NCBI RefSeq assembly: GCF_030411995.1
Contig: NZ_JASNRC010000011.1
Location: forward strand, 186,001-250,000
Direction: 5' to 3'
Length of the DNA stretch: 64,000 nt
From: Massilia sp. YIM B02769
GTDB taxonomy: Bacteria; Pseudomonadota; Gammaproteobacteria; Burkholderiales; Burkholderiaceae_D
The notes below the pieces were generated by a model. That model had not been told where the DNA came from. It was given only the letters and a program-made list of their open reading frames with translations, and searched no databases. Of the stretch, positions 16,513 to 25,553 are shown one piece after another. Position 1 is the stretch's first letter, and each line of letters starts with the position of its first letter. The translations under genes were made by a program, and so were the position numbers.

Positions 16513-18824
16513 ACATCGTCAAGGAAAAAGCGCAGCAGGTCATGAAAAAGGCGATCGCGCTCGCGCCCGACAAGTGGATGCCCGGCGGGCGTCCCGATCC
16601 CCTGGGCGACAGCCGCGACGGCTACATCGGCATGCCGGTGTCGCGCATCGACGGCCCGCACAAGGTCGCGGGCCAGGCGCGCTTTGCCGCCGAGTTCGCG
16701 CTGGACGGCATGCTGTACGCTGCCTTGGTCTATAGCACGCTGCCGAAGGGCCGCATCGCCGCCATCGACACGGCCGCGGCCAAGGCGGCGCCCGGCGTCG
16801 CGCTGGTGATGACGCACGAGAACGCGCCGACGATGGCGCCGATGCCGCTGTTCATGAGCGCGCAAAAGGCGGCGGCGGGCGAAAAATCGGCGGTCATGCA
16901 GGACGAGCGCGTTGGCTACAACGGCCAGCCGGTGGCGCTGGTGCTGGCCGCGACCCAGGAGCAGGCCGACCATGCCTGCACGCTGGTGAGGGCGGAGTAC
17001 GAGGCCGAGCCGGCGGTCACCTCGCTGGAGGCGGCGAAGGCGCGCGGCAGCGAGCCGGGCGCCTTCATGGGCGAGCCGCTCAAGAAGGAAGTAGGCGATG
17101 CCGAAGACCGGCTGGCGCGCGCCGCGCACAAGGTCGACGCCGTGTACCGCACGCCGCGCCACAGCCACAATGCGATCGAGCTGCATGCGGTAACGGTGGC
17201 CTGGGAAGGCGATACCCTGCGCCTGCACGACGCCACCCAGGCCGTTGCCCACACCGCCTGGTCGCTGGCCCAGGTGTTCGGCCTGAAGGAAGAGCAGGTG
17301 CGCGTCAGTTCGCCCTTCGTTGGCGGCGGCTTCGGCGGCAAGACCCTGTGGCGGCACCAGGTGCTGGCGGCGGCCGCGTCGAAACTGGCGGGGCGGCCGG
17401 TGCGCCTGACCCTGTCGCGCGCCGGGGTTTACCGCGTCGTCGGCGGACGCGCGCCGACCGAGCAGCGGGTCGCCATCGGCGCGGGCGCCGACGGCAAGTT
17501 CGAGGCCATCGTCCACACCGGGACCACGGTCATGTCGCCGAATAACGAATTCCCGGAACCCTTCATCCTGGCGACGCAATGCATGTACGGCGCCCAGAGC
17601 TTCAAGCTCGACGTGGAAGCGGTGCGCATGGACATGCTGGCGAATACCTTCATGCGCGCGCCCGGCGAGGCGGTCGGCACCTTCGCCCTCGAATGCGCGG
17701 TCGACGAACTGGCCGAGCGGCTGGACATCGATCCGGTCGAGCTGCGCATCCGCAACGAGCCGGAGAAAGATCCGCTCGAAGGCAGGCCGTTCTCGTCGCG
17801 CCACCTGGTGGCTGCCTGGCGCATGGGCGCCGAACGCTTCGGCTGGGATGCGCGCCAGGCCAGGCCGGGCATGCGCCAGGAAGGCGAATGGCTGGTCGGC
17901 CTGGGCTGCGCCGCCGCTACCTATCCCTACCACCGCATGCCGGGCGGCGCGGCGCGCATCACCTTGCGCCGCGATGGCAGCGCGCACATCGCATTCGCCG
18001 CCCACGAGATGGGCATGGGCACATCGACCACGCATGCGATGGTCGCTGCCGAACGCCTCGGACTGGCGCTGGAGCAGGTGACAGTGGCGTATGGCGACTC
18101 GACGCTGCCGGGCATGATCCTGGCCGGCGGCTCGCAGCAGACTGCCTCGGTAGGGCACGCGGTGATTGCGGCCCAGCGCGCACTGGTAGCGAAGCTGCTC
18201 GAACTCGCGCCGAAGGAATCCGCGCTGCACGGCCTGGCGCCCGACGACCTGGCCGCCCGCGACGGCGGCCTGTGCAAGCGCGACGAACCGCAGTGCTTCG
18301 AGACCTACGCCGCGCTGCTCGAACGCGCCGGCCGGGAAGAGCTGAGCGCCGAGGGCGAAGCGCCGCCGCCGCTCGAGTACATGCACTGGTCGATGCACTC
18401 CTACGGCGCCATCTTCTGCGAGGCCCGCGTGAACGCGGTCACGGGCGAGACACGCGTGACCCGCCTGCTCGGCGCCTACGATTGCGGGCGCGTGGTCAAC
18501 CCGAAGACGGCCAGCAGCCAGTTCCGCGGCGGGATGATCATGGGGATGGGCATGGCGCTGATGGAGGAAACCGGGTTCGACGAGCGCAACGGCCGCATCA
18601 TGAACCCGAGCCTGGCCGAGTACCACGTGCCGGTGCACCTGGACGTGCCCGAGATCGAGGTGATCTGGACCGACATCGCTGACCCGCACGCGCCGATGGG
18701 GGCGCGCGGCATCGGCGAGATTGGCATCACGGGAACCAGTGCGGCGGTCGTGAACGCGATCTACAACGCCTGCGGCAGGCGGGTGCGCGAGTTGCCGGTC
18801 ACGCTGGACAAGCTGGTGGAGTGA
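16509..18824 (+). CDS. paoC: Aldehyde oxidoreductase, molybdopterin-binding subunit (PaoC/YagR-like)
   Basis: A 771-residue catalytic subunit that holds the molybdopterin cofactor and oxidises aldehydes to acids. It starts at ATG 16509 within an ATGA overlap. It has the xanthine-oxidase family a/b hammerhead start (DGPHKVAGQARFAAEF), the glycine-rich molybdopterin contact FVGGGFGGKT, and the active-site glutamate near Glu737 in MGARGIGEIG. Length and subunit order agree with E. coli paoABC. The cofactor-insertion chaperone PaoD/XdhC is not in the window, so maturation must rely on a gene elsewhere. Physiological substrate is unknown; detoxification of aromatic aldehydes is the usual role. Confidence 0.92.
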   Translation: MNIVKEKAQQVMKKAIALAPDKWMPGGRPDPLGDSRDGYIGMPVSRIDGPHKVAGQARFAAEFALDGMLYAALVYSTLPKGRIAAIDTAAAKAAPGVALVMTHENAPTMAPMPLFMSAQKAAAGEKSAVMQDERVGYNGQPVALVLAATQEQADHACTLVRAEYEAEPAVTSLEAAKARGSEPGAFMGEPLKKEVGDAEDRLARAAHKVDAVYRTPRHSHNAIELHAVTVAWEGDTLRLHDATQAVAHTAWSLAQVFGLKEEQVRVSSPFVGGGFGGKTLWRHQVLAAAASKLAGRPVRLTLSRAGVYRVVGGRAPTEQRVAIGAGADGKFEAIVHTGTTVMSPNNEFPEPFILATQCMYGAQSFKLDVEAVRMDMLANTFMRAPGEAVGTFALECAVDELAERLDIDPVELRIRNEPEKDPLEGRPFSSRHLVAAWRMGAERFGWDARQARPGMRQEGEWLVGLGCAAATYPYHRMPGGAARITLRRDGSAHIAFAAHEMGMGTSTTHAMVAAERLGLALEQVTVAYGDSTLPGMILAGGSQQTASVGHAVIAAQRALVAKLLELAPKESALHGLAPDDLAARDGGLCKRDEPQCFETYAALLERAGREELSAEGEAPPPLEYMHWSMHSYGAIFCEARVNAVTGETRVTRLLGAYDCGRVVNPKTASSQFRGGMIMGMGMALMEETGFDERNGRIMNPSLAEYHVPVHLDVPEIEVIWTDIADPHAPMGARGIGEIGITGTSAAVVNAIYNACGRRVRELPVTLDKLVE

Positions 18825-18933
18825 ACGGGATGGGGCAGCGCTGACGCATCCGGGCGCCGCCGTGTTGTCGTGGCGCCTTAACGAGGCGTCGATGGAGGAG
18901 TGCCAGGGGCACTGCCGCGCTTATTTGCCGGGC

Positions 18934-19371
18934 TTACTTGCCGCTACAGCGCGGACAGGTTCCCCGGATCAGCAGATCGACTTCCTCGCTGGTGAACCCT
19001 TCCGGCATCTTGACGCGGCGCGGCAGCGGGGTGTCGTTGAAGCAGGTGACCGCATCGCAGCTGGTGCACTGGAAGTGGGCGTGGTCGTGGTCTCCCTTTC
19101 CGGCGCCCGCGCCGCTGCCGCTGCCGAAGCGCCAGACCTGGTCGGCGCCGGCGATGCGGTGCGCCATGCCGTTGGCGGTGAGCCAGTCGAGTACGCGGTA
19201 CAGGGTGACGGCGTCGAGCGCGTCGCCCGCAAGCCGGGAAAGGATCTCGTGATGCGTCAGGGGCTGGTCCTGGTCGAGCAGGAAGGACAAGACCCGGGTG
19301 CGCGGACGGGTCAGTCGCGCACCCGTTGCCCTGATCAGTTCTTCCGCCCGCTGTTCCGTTGTCGTTCGCAT
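18934..19371 (-). CDS. Fur-family metal-responsive repressor (Fur/Zur type)
   Basis: A 145-residue regulator. An N-terminal winged helix (about 5-80) has the recognition segment DAVTLYRVLDWL. A His-rich metal segment follows (HDHAHF, 95-100), then two CxxC pairs, Cys102/Cys105 and Cys139/Cys142, which form the structural zinc site of the family. The order of sites is closest to Zur-like proteins, but Fur versus Zur cannot be settled from sequence alone. It lies 74 bases downstream of a TonB receptor on the same strand, so the two may be co-transcribed. The palindrome at 21736-21757 upstream of that receptor is a plausible target and would create autoregulation. Confidence 0.85.
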   Translation of the reverse strand: MRTTTEQRAEELIRATGARLTRPRTRVLSFLLDQDQPLTHHEILSRLAGDALDAVTLYRVLDWLTANGMAHRIAGADQVWRFGSGSGAGAGKGDHDHAHFQCTSCDAVTCFNDTPLPRRVKMPEGFTSEEVDLLIRGTCPRCSGK

Positions 19372-19444
19372 GCCCGTTCCTCTTCACGCGGATTCTAGCA
19401 TGGCGGGCGCTGACGTTCCGGCAGGCGGCAGCCCGGGCGGCAGG

Positions 19445-21559
19445 TCAGAAGAAGTAGCGCAGCGATGCCCCCGCCTGGCGTTGCGGCACGGTCGACACCA
19501 GCAGCCCGGCCGCGGTGCCGTAGGCAATGTCGCTGGCAAACGCGTGCGGCTGCAGCGTGGCCCACAGCGCACCCTGGAACTTGCCGAGATCGTAGGTCGC
19601 CTTCAGGTCGTGGCGCACGTAGGTCGGCATGTCTCGCCGGCGCAGGGGCGTGCCCATGTAGTAGGGATTGCCGCGGGTGACGTACACGTCGCCATTCAGC
19701 GTGAGCGTGCCGGGGCCGACGGCGCTGCGGTATTGCGCACCCGCCTTCCAGGTATGTTCCGGCACCGAGAGCCGCGCGCCCGTGCCCGGCGCCGGGTTGT
19801 CGAGCTGGGCGCGCAGGATGCGGCCATAGCTGAGGTAAGCGCCGAGCGCGCGGGTCGCCTGCCAGCGCGCATCGAACTCGACGCCCTTGCGCGTGGTCTG
19901 GCCCGACGCAACGAACACGTCGGGCGCCGTGTTGATGATCTCGTCATCGTTCTGGATGTAATAGACGGCGCCGGAGAAGGCCAGGCCGGCAGCAGGGCGC
20001 AGATTGAATCCGAGGTCGTGCGAGCGCACCTTGCTCGGATCGATGGCGGCATTGATGCGGCCACCCGGCGCACCAAGCGGCCCGAGGCTCCCGCTGGAGC
20101 TGATCTGCTCTGCGGCCGGCGAACGGAAGCCCTCGGCCACGTTGGCGAACACCTCGAACCCGTCCCGCGCCTGCCAGGTGGCGCCGAGCTTCGGCGTGAC
20201 CGCCGAGCCGGTGTAATCGGTCGACGCGGCCGGCAGCTTGCGGTTCACGAGATCGTAGTCGAAGCGGTCGTAGCGCGCGCCGCCATGCAGCTTCAGCGCC
20301 GGCAGGATGCGGTACTGGCCCTGGACGAAGAGCCCATAGGTCAGCAGGTCGAGGTCCTGGTTGTTGATGTAGTTGGCCGAAGGCTGCAGGCGCACATATT
20401 GGCGGCGGTAGGCGTCGCCGGCATCCTTGCGCGCCTCGACCCCGGCGGTGAGCACCGCAGCTTCGCCGAAGACCCAGGTATTCCCGGCGCGGGCGCCGTA
20501 GATGGCGCGGTCGTCATATCCGTAGGTGTGCTGGGTGGTGCTGGTGGTGATCGCGCGGCTGCGTTCGAAATCCTCGGCATACACGGTGGCGAACCAGCCG
20601 GCGTCGCCGGCAAGGGGGCGGCGGTTGAACACCAGGCTGGCGCGGCGGGCGTCGCCGAAGCCGGGCAGGCCGAACTGGGTGGCGTGCGGATCGAGCCCGG
20701 TCTCGAGCGACGGCAGCAGCAGGTAGCCGGCGCCGGCGTACTCCGAGCGGTACCAGCTGGCGCGCAGGCTGTACACACCGTCGCCGATCGTGCGCGAGAG
20801 CTTCCAGAACAGATTGCTGCGGTCGTTGCCGGCGCCGTGGCGGAAGCCGTCGACGCGGTAGCGGTCGGCCACCAGCAGCGAGCGCACATCGCCGAACTCG
20901 TTCGAAATCGTCAGCGAGGCGCGCCGGCCGCCGTAGCTTTCCAGGGTGAGGGCGGCGCTCGACGGCGTCGCGGCGCCGCCTGCGCGCGTGTCGATGACCA
21001 CCGCGCCGGCGCGGTTCTGGTCGCCGTACAGGGCCGAGACCGGGCCCTTGATCACGTCCACGTTCGCGATCATGTCGGGTGTCAGCCATTCCAGGAAGGC
21101 CGGGCCGTGGCCGGCGCCGCCCTGGCTGGACGGGATGTTCTGCGGTACGCCGTCGATGTAGATGGCGGTGTCGGCGCCGTGCGTGCCCTGGGTGGCGAAG
21201 CCGCGCATGCGAAAGCCGTTGCCGGTATCGCCCTGGTCGATGTTGTTGGCCACCACGCCGGGCACGCGGCGGAAGATGTTCGAGATGTCGCGGCCGACGT
21301 TGATGGTGGCGATGTCGGCGGCCGTGACGCCCGTCACCGAACCCGGCAACGCACGGGCATCGCTGCCGGGGGCGAGGCGGCTGTCGTCCTCGCGGCTGCC
21401 CTTGACCTCGACCACCTGGACCGGGGCATCCTCGCCGGCCGGATCGGCGCTGGCCATGGCATGGCCGGCCAGGGCGCAGGTGAGGAAGGCGGCTCGGGAG
21501 AGGGCGCGCATCGGAAGCGCATGGAAAAGGTGGGGCGCCGGTTGGCGGGACGGATACAA
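19445..21559 (-). CDS. TonB-dependent receptor, probable metal-chelate or siderophore uptake
   Basis: A 704-residue outer-membrane receptor. The TTG start at 21559 is chosen because GGAG stands eight bases upstream. The in-frame ATG at 21511 would give a neater signal peptide but has no clear ribosome-binding site. The signal sequence ends near AMASADPAG. The plug domain has VQVVEVKGS as TonB-box region, VPGVVANNIDQ, and VIKGPVSALYGDQNRAGAVV. The barrel ends SLRYFF, a terminal aromatic residue. A Fur-family gene downstream and a Fur-box-like palindrome upstream point to metal uptake. No siderophore biosynthesis genes are present. Confidence 0.87.
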   Translation of the reverse strand: MYPSRQPAPHLFHALPMRALSRAAFLTCALAGHAMASADPAGEDAPVQVVEVKGSREDDSRLAPGSDARALPGSVTGVTAADIATINVGRDISNIFRRVPGVVANNIDQGDTGNGFRMRGFATQGTHGADTAIYIDGVPQNIPSSQGGAGHGPAFLEWLTPDMIANVDVIKGPVSALYGDQNRAGAVVIDTRAGGAATPSSAALTLESYGGRRASLTISNEFGDVRSLLVADRYRVDGFRHGAGNDRSNLFWKLSRTIGDGVYSLRASWYRSEYAGAGYLLLPSLETGLDPHATQFGLPGFGDARRASLVFNRRPLAGDAGWFATVYAEDFERSRAITTSTTQHTYGYDDRAIYGARAGNTWVFGEAAVLTAGVEARKDAGDAYRRQYVRLQPSANYINNQDLDLLTYGLFVQGQYRILPALKLHGGARYDRFDYDLVNRKLPAASTDYTGSAVTPKLGATWQARDGFEVFANVAEGFRSPAAEQISSSGSLGPLGAPGGRINAAIDPSKVRSHDLGFNLRPAAGLAFSGAVYYIQNDDEIINTAPDVFVASGQTTRKGVEFDARWQATRALGAYLSYGRILRAQLDNPAPGTGARLSVPEHTWKAGAQYRSAVGPGTLTLNGDVYVTRGNPYYMGTPLRRRDMPTYVRHDLKATYDLGKFQGALWATLQPHAFASDIAYGTAAGLLVSTVPQRQAGASLRYFF

Positions 21560-21735
21560 GATGAAGACTCCAGGCAGTAAGGGAAGGGAAATGCTGCCGC
21601 CGCCGGCGCGGTACGAGCCGGTTGCTATTGCAAGCGGCTTGCATCATATGCGTGGCAATTCGTAAACGCAAGGGAGTTGCATTAACTTTCAGCCTGCGCG
21701 CTCTTCTCTCGACTTAACTAGTGCACACCAGCATT

Positions 21736-21757
21736 TAATGAGATAACATTCTCATTA
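21736..21757. promoter_or_regulatory. Fur-box-like palindrome between divergent transport genes
   Basis: TAATGAGA (21736-21743) and TCTCATTA (21750-21757) are perfect complements across a 6-base centre, giving a 22-bp site resembling the Fur consensus. The inner ATAACATT also resembles half of a Zur box. It lies 53 bases before the ABC ATPase start and about 180 bases before the divergent receptor start, so it could control either or both. Confidence 0.6.
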
Positions 21758-21809
21758 GTATTGCAATTGTATTGCACGAAAGCCGACACCGTCCAATCAG
21801 GAGAACCGT

Positions 21810-22562
21810 TTGACCACCGATCCACAACAAGCCGCCGCCCCCGGCTCCCACTTTGTGCTTGAAGCACGCGGCGCCGCCGCCGGCTATGGCGACAAGACCA
21901 TCCTGCACGCGCTCGACCTGGCGATCCGACCCGGCGAGCTCTATGCGCTGCTCGGCGCCAACGGCGCCGGCAAGACCACCACGCTCAGCCTCTTCCTCGG
22001 CTTCGTGGCGCCGACCTCGGGCCAGGTGCGGGTGAATGGCGTCGACCCGGCCGCGCAGCCGGCCGAGGCGCGCCGCTACCTGGCCTACATCCCGGAAAAT
22101 GTGGCGCTGTACGAGCACCTCACTGCCCGCGAGAACGTCGCCTACCTGCTGGAACTTGCCGGCCAGCGCGAATCGCGCGCGGCGATCGGCGCCGCACTCG
22201 GCACCGCCGGTCTCGACGCCGCTGCGCACGACCGCCGCGTGGCCGGCTTCTCGAAGGGCATGCGCCAGAAGGTGGCGATCGCCCTGGCCTCGATGCGCCG
22301 CGTGCCGGCGCTGCTGCTCGACGAACCGACTTCCGGCCTCGATCCGCAGGCCACCGCCGAATTCAACCGCCTGCTGGAACAGCTGCGCGCCCAGGGCACC
22401 GGCATCCTGATGGTCACCCACGATTTGCTCAGCGCCGCCGACGTGGCCGACCGCATCGGCTTCCTCGACGGCGGGCGCCTGCGCGAGGAAGTGGGCGCCA
22501 GCGGCGCCGAACGCTTCGACGTGCGCGCGCTGCACCGCCGCTACGGAGGGCAGGCTGCATGA
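21810..22562 (+). CDS. ABC-2 type transporter, ATP-binding protein
   Basis: A 250-residue ATPase starting at TTG 21810 with AGGAG at 21799-21803. Walker A is GANGAGKTT (49-57), the signature is FSKGMRQKV, and Walker B is ALLLDEPTSGLDP, followed by the switch His in VTHD. The form is that of NosF/CcmA-like ATPases of ABC-2 exporters rather than importers. It overlaps the first permease gene by four bases and forms an operon with two permeases. The exported substrate is unknown. The adjacent Fur-like box and divergent TonB receptor suggest a metal-related role. Confidence 0.9.
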   Translation: MTTDPQQAAAPGSHFVLEARGAAAGYGDKTILHALDLAIRPGELYALLGANGAGKTTTLSLFLGFVAPTSGQVRVNGVDPAAQPAEARRYLAYIPENVALYEHLTARENVAYLLELAGQRESRAAIGAALGTAGLDAAAHDRRVAGFSKGMRQKVAIALASMRRVPALLLDEPTSGLDPQATAEFNRLLEQLRAQGTGILMVTHDLLSAADVADRIGFLDGGRLREEVGASGAERFDVRALHRRYGGQAA

Positions 22563-24034
22563 GCATGCTTCACTCCGTCGCCGCCCCCGTCGGCCGCGTC
22601 GCTGCGCCCGCCATCATGCGAATCGCGCGCGAAGAATGGCGCGCACTGCTGCGCGACCGCGCCGCCGTCATCGGCCTGCTGCTGCTCATGGTCCTGACCC
22701 TGCTGGCGGCCTTCAACGCCCATGAGTACCAGCGCAACGCCGATGCCGAACGCGCGCGCTACCAGGACCGCGCCAACCATGAATTCCAGGCCCAGCCCGA
22801 CCGCCACCCGCACCGCGTGGTCCACTTCGGCCACTTCCTGTTCCGGCCCCTGAACCCGCTCGCCGCCTTCGATCCCGGCATCGACGGCTATACCGGCCAC
22901 ACCCTGTATCTGGAAGGCCACCGCCAGAACAGCGCCAATTTCGGCGACGTGCGCCAGAACTCGCTGCTGCTGCGCTTCGGCCAGATGTCGCCTGCCTTTG
23001 TGCTGCAGGTGCTGGCGCCGCTGCTGCTGGTGTTCTTCGGCCATGCCGGCGTGGCGCGCGAACGCGAAAGCGGGACCCTGCGCATCCTGCTGGCCCAGGG
23101 TGTGCGCAGCCGCCAGCTGGTGCTGGGCAAGCTGCTGGCGCTGGCCGGCTTTGCCGCGCTGGCCTTGCTGCCGGCCCTGGCGGCGCTGGCCTGGTTCACC
23201 CTCGACGGCGGCACGCCCTGGCCGCTGGCGCTGGTGCTGGGCGCCGGCTATGCCGGCTGGCTGCTGCTGTGGGCGCTGGTCGTGGTGCTGGCCTCGACCC
23301 TGGCCGCGCGCGGCCGCGACGCCTTGCTGGTGCTGCTGACGGTGTGGGCGCTGGTGGTGATCCTGCTGCCGCGCTGGGCGCCGGACATGGCGAATACGGC
23401 GGTCGCCTTGACCACGCGCTTCGAGGACGGCATCCATGTGCAGCGCGATTACCTGGCGCTGGGCGACGCGCACAACCCGAACGATCCGAAGTTCTCGGCC
23501 TTCCGCGACAAGCTGCTGAAGCAGTACGGCGTGGCGCGCGTCGAAGACCTGCCGGTGAACTACAAGGGCCTGGTCGGCATGGAGGGCGAGCGCCTGTCCA
23601 CCGAACTGTTCAACGGTTACGCCGAGGCGGCTTTCGATCGCCAGGCGCGCCAGAACGCCATCGTCGACGGTTTCGGCTGGCTCAGCCCGACGCTGGCCCT
23701 GCGCCGCCTGTCGATGGCGGCGTCGAACACCGACCTGGCCAGCTACCGCCGCTTCCTCGACCAGGGAGAGCGCTACCGCTACGACCTGGTGCAGGGCCTG
23801 AACCGTCTCCAGGCCGAAGAACTGCGCTACGCAGACGATACCAACCCGAACAAGGAGAACCGCGTGTCCCGCTCGCACTGGGAAGCTTTCCCGGAATTCC
23901 ATTACGAACCGGCGCCGCTGCGCGACACGCTGGGCCGCGCCGTCCCCGCCGGCCTGGTGCTGCTGGCCTGGCTGGCCGCGCTGGCGCTGCTCGCCTGGCA
24001 TCTTGCCGGCCGCCTCGGGAGGACCGTGCGATGA
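22559..24034 (+). CDS. ABC-2 permease subunit (DUF3526 type), first of pair
   Basis: A 491-residue membrane protein with one N-terminal helix (about 37-57) and a soluble segment of about 100 residues. A cluster of helices follows (about 145-290), then a second large extracytoplasmic region and a C-terminal helix (about 460-480). VARERESGTLRILLAQGVRSRQL is the coupling-helix region of ABC-2 permeases. The N-terminal helix plus large periplasmic loop is the DUF3526 arrangement. Start ATG 22559 and the stop are both within four-base ATGA overlaps with neighbours, so expression is tightly coupled. Confidence 0.85.
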   Translation: MSMLHSVAAPVGRVAAPAIMRIAREEWRALLRDRAAVIGLLLLMVLTLLAAFNAHEYQRNADAERARYQDRANHEFQAQPDRHPHRVVHFGHFLFRPLNPLAAFDPGIDGYTGHTLYLEGHRQNSANFGDVRQNSLLLRFGQMSPAFVLQVLAPLLLVFFGHAGVARERESGTLRILLAQGVRSRQLVLGKLLALAGFAALALLPALAALAWFTLDGGTPWPLALVLGAGYAGWLLLWALVVVLASTLAARGRDALLVLLTVWALVVILLPRWAPDMANTAVALTTRFEDGIHVQRDYLALGDAHNPNDPKFSAFRDKLLKQYGVARVEDLPVNYKGLVGMEGERLSTELFNGYAEAAFDRQARQNAIVDGFGWLSPTLALRRLSMAASNTDLASYRRFLDQGERYRYDLVQGLNRLQAEELRYADDTNPNKENRVSRSHWEAFPEFHYEPAPLRDTLGRAVPAGLVLLAWLAALALLAWHLAGRLGRTVR

Positions 24035-25395
24035 GCGTCATCGCTTTCGAACTGAAACTGATCCTGCGCTCGCGCCTGATGCTGGCGGCGCTGCTGCTGT
24101 TGCTGGCGCTGGCGGCGTTTGCCGCCTGGTCCGGACTGCACGAGGTGGAACGCCAGCGCCAGACCATCGCGCGCGTCCAGCCGCTGAACGACCAGGACGT
24201 GGCCTCGGTGGCCAGGCGCTACCCGAACAGCCCGGACGGCGGCCAGCCCGCCTACTACACCTTTTATACGACCTGGGACGCGCCGTCGAACGCCGCCTTC
24301 ATGGCGCTCGGCCTGCGCGACGTCGCGCCGTATGTGCTGCGGATACGCGCCCTGGGCCTGCAGGCCCAGCTTTACGAAGGCGAGACCTTCAACCCCGAGC
24401 TGGCGCTGGCAGGGCGCTTCGACTACGCCTTTATCCTGATCTACCTGGCGCCGCTGTTCGTGATCGCGCTGCTGCACGACCTGGTATCGAACGAACGCCA
24501 GTCCGGCAGGCTGCGCCTGCTGCTGTCGCTGCCGGGCGGCGCGCAGCTGTGGCGCCGTCGCGTCGGCCTGCGTGCATTCCTGGTGTTCGCCTGCCTGGCC
24601 CTGCCGCTGGTGGGCGCGGCGCTGGCGGCCGGTATGCCGCTTGCAAGCCTGGCTGTTGCGCTGGCCGTCACGGCGGCCTATCTCGCGTTCTGGACCGGGC
24701 TGTCGCTGCTGGTCGGCACACGCGGCTGGCAGTCGGTGGCGAATGCGACCGCGCTGATGGGCAGCTGGGCCGTCCTGACGCTGGTGCTGCCGGCGCTGGC
24801 CAACGTGGCATTGATGCGCGCGATTCCCGTGCACCAGGGCGTCGACCTGATGCTGGCCCAGCGCCAGGACGTGCATGGCGCCTGGGAGATTCCGCGCGAG
24901 GACACGATGCGCCGCTTCTTCGCCGGCCACCCCGAGTGGCAGGATACGGCGCCGCTGCCCGCGGGCTTTCACTACAAATGGTATTTCGCCTTCCACCAGC
25001 TGGGCGACGAAAGCGTGGCGGGGCAGGTAAGCGATTACCGCGCGGGCCTGGGCGCGCGCCAGCAATGGACCGGGCGCCTCGGCTGGCTCTTGCCCGGCGT
25101 CGGTGCGCAAGCCATCCTGCACCGCCTGGCCGGCACCGACCTGCCGGCCCAGCTGGCCTACCAGGACAGGATCGCGAACTTCCACCGCGAGATCCGCACC
25201 TTCTATTACGGCTACCTGTTCAAGGATCGCCCATTCGGCCAGGACGACTACGCGAAGCGGCCGGTGTTCGCGCCGCGCGTGGCCGAGCCGGCGCTGCCCT
25301 GGGCCGGGCTGGCCGGCATCGGGCTGTTGTCCCTGGCCGTGCTGCTGGCGGGGCTCGGCCGCCTGGGGCGCCTGCGCCTCCTTGCCCGCAGCTGA
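24031..25395 (+). CDS. ABC-2 permease subunit (DUF3526 type), second of pair
   Basis: A 454-residue permease from ATG 24031, preceded by GGGAGG at 24017-24022. Its topology resembles its partner: a first helix at about 10-32, a soluble domain, then helices at about 140-290 and a last helix near 425-445. LVSNERQSGRLRLLLSLPGG is the coupling segment equivalent to that in the first permease. The two proteins are diverged relatives, likely forming a heterodimer with the ATPase. The longer open frame upstream is an out-of-frame overlap with the first permease and is not used. Confidence 0.85.
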   Translation: MSVIAFELKLILRSRLMLAALLLLLALAAFAAWSGLHEVERQRQTIARVQPLNDQDVASVARRYPNSPDGGQPAYYTFYTTWDAPSNAAFMALGLRDVAPYVLRIRALGLQAQLYEGETFNPELALAGRFDYAFILIYLAPLFVIALLHDLVSNERQSGRLRLLLSLPGGAQLWRRRVGLRAFLVFACLALPLVGAALAAGMPLASLAVALAVTAAYLAFWTGLSLLVGTRGWQSVANATALMGSWAVLTLVLPALANVALMRAIPVHQGVDLMLAQRQDVHGAWEIPREDTMRRFFAGHPEWQDTAPLPAGFHYKWYFAFHQLGDESVAGQVSDYRAGLGARQQWTGRLGWLLPGVGAQAILHRLAGTDLPAQLAYQDRIANFHREIRTFYYGYLFKDRPFGQDDYAKRPVFAPRVAEPALPWAGLAGIGLLSLAVLLAGLGRLGRLRLLARS

Positions 25396-25553
25396 GGGCA
25401 GCGCCTGAAGGCAACGCCTGGAGTTTTGTATCGTAAGTTTTCCCGCAGCGTTTGAGTGTTGCTGCGGAAATACTTTTATGGCAAGGTTCCTGGAACACGT
25501 GGACGATCTCGTCTCCGTGATTCCACGAACTCGACAGCACGGAGAAACGGTTC

